DNA of 64,000 nt. It comes from Sabellastarte sp. h YS-2021. Taxonomy: Eukaryota; Annelida; Polychaeta; Sabellida; Sabellidae. Every line of letters starts with the position of its first letter. Position 1 is the stretch's first letter. The notes under the pieces were generated by a model. It did no database searches, was not told the DNA's origin, and worked only from the letters and a program-made list of their open reading frames with translations. Below, piece after piece: positions 63,509-64,000 of the stretch. The stretch is taken from the NCBI GenBank assembly GCA_964017235.1, contig OZ024931.1, forward strand, positions 126,057,530 to 126,121,529, given 5' to 3'. The position numbers and the translations under genes were made by a program.

Positions 63509-64000
63509 GTAATGATTACTGGATTACATATATAGTCTGAATTTCTTTTATTCAAACTTTAAGATTTTTAAAGTTCATTTGCAGAATGATAGAATCTTGT
63601 TTTTAGTGCATCACCTATTAAAAGTATTTGACCATCATAGTAATGGTTGTGTCATTGTAGTGCAAATTTATGATGCCGCATCATCTATGTGCTGTGTATT
63701 CATTGTATGTGATATCTTATACAACAATGAATGTTGTTACTTGTACTTGTCTGAGTTTCACCTTATAGACCAGGTATTGTTTGTGATTTATGAATTGTGA
63801 AAATGTTCAGTCAGTATCAGCATTCAAAGGTTTATAAAATCAAAGAGTGAATATGGCATAGACAAGGGCAAATAACTATTTTGGAAAGTAGCAATAAGTT
63901 CACAAAAGGAGAAATGTTTGGATGTTGTAGGGGTAGAATAACAGAGGTTCTGCCACTTATATTAGAAAGAAAAAAGTTTAAAGTAAGTATCCCCACAAAG
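63509..64000. other. Start of the intron after exon K
   Basis: Begins with donor GTAATG. AT-rich, no exon or element recognised up to the window end. Confidence 0.5.

Overview
This is a stretch of animal genomic DNA, most likely from a mollusc and probably a bivalve (inference). One host gene runs through it on the + strand: DNA topoisomerase III alpha (TOP3A), a type IA topoisomerase. I place 11 coding exons between 5014 and 63508, all with GT/AG borders and compatible phases, giving 1,284 bp (428 codons) of continuous reading frame. The first exon or exons lie before the window and the C-terminal half lies after it. The Toprim DxD segment and the catalytic-tyrosine segment are both inside the window. 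Coding sequence is only about 2% of the gene here; the introns total about 57 kb.

Almost all of that intron length is mobile DNA. The dominant class is a set of seven non-autonomous elements that look like Helentron/Helitron2 relatives of the kind known in bivalves as 'pearl'-like or HINE elements. Each has a 5' palindrome, a GC-rich short tandem motif, long tandem arrays (133, 146, 155, 157 or 169 bp monomers), an inverted copy of the 5' terminus near the 3' end, a small 3' hairpin and a terminal CTAG followed by T. They are copies A (about 1659-3869), B (6112-11194) and C (23823-27915) of one family; element 1 (12808-17464); element D (17470-28127), which carries copy C nested inside it; element E (29267-31134), with the same termini as D but different monomers; and element 5 (59179-62205). 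Array modules are shared between families with different termini.

Two DIRS-type tyrosine-recombinase retroelements lie in consecutive introns in the same orientation as the host gene: 34954-41249 (coding region broken) and 43246-48918 (looks whole). Both have the inverted terminal repeats and internal complementary region that define DIRS. A LINE of the L1/Tx1 group lies on the - strand (about 53313-57663) with one long open endonuclease-RT frame. There is a decayed Merlin DNA transposase (- strand, about 33680-34467) and several MITEs: four hAT-like (32067-32486, 33092-33512, 42884-43231, 58469-59013) and two Tc1/mariner-like (12214-12787, 62441-62924). A 5'-truncated tRNA-derived SINE lies at about 1206-1400.

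Layout by intron: exon B-C holds copy B; C-D holds a MITE, element 1 and element D with C; E-F holds element E; F-G holds two MITEs, Merlin and the first DIRS; G-H holds a MITE and the second DIRS; I-J holds the LINE; J-K holds a MITE, element 5 and another MITE. No RNA gene, CRISPR array or second host gene was recognised.
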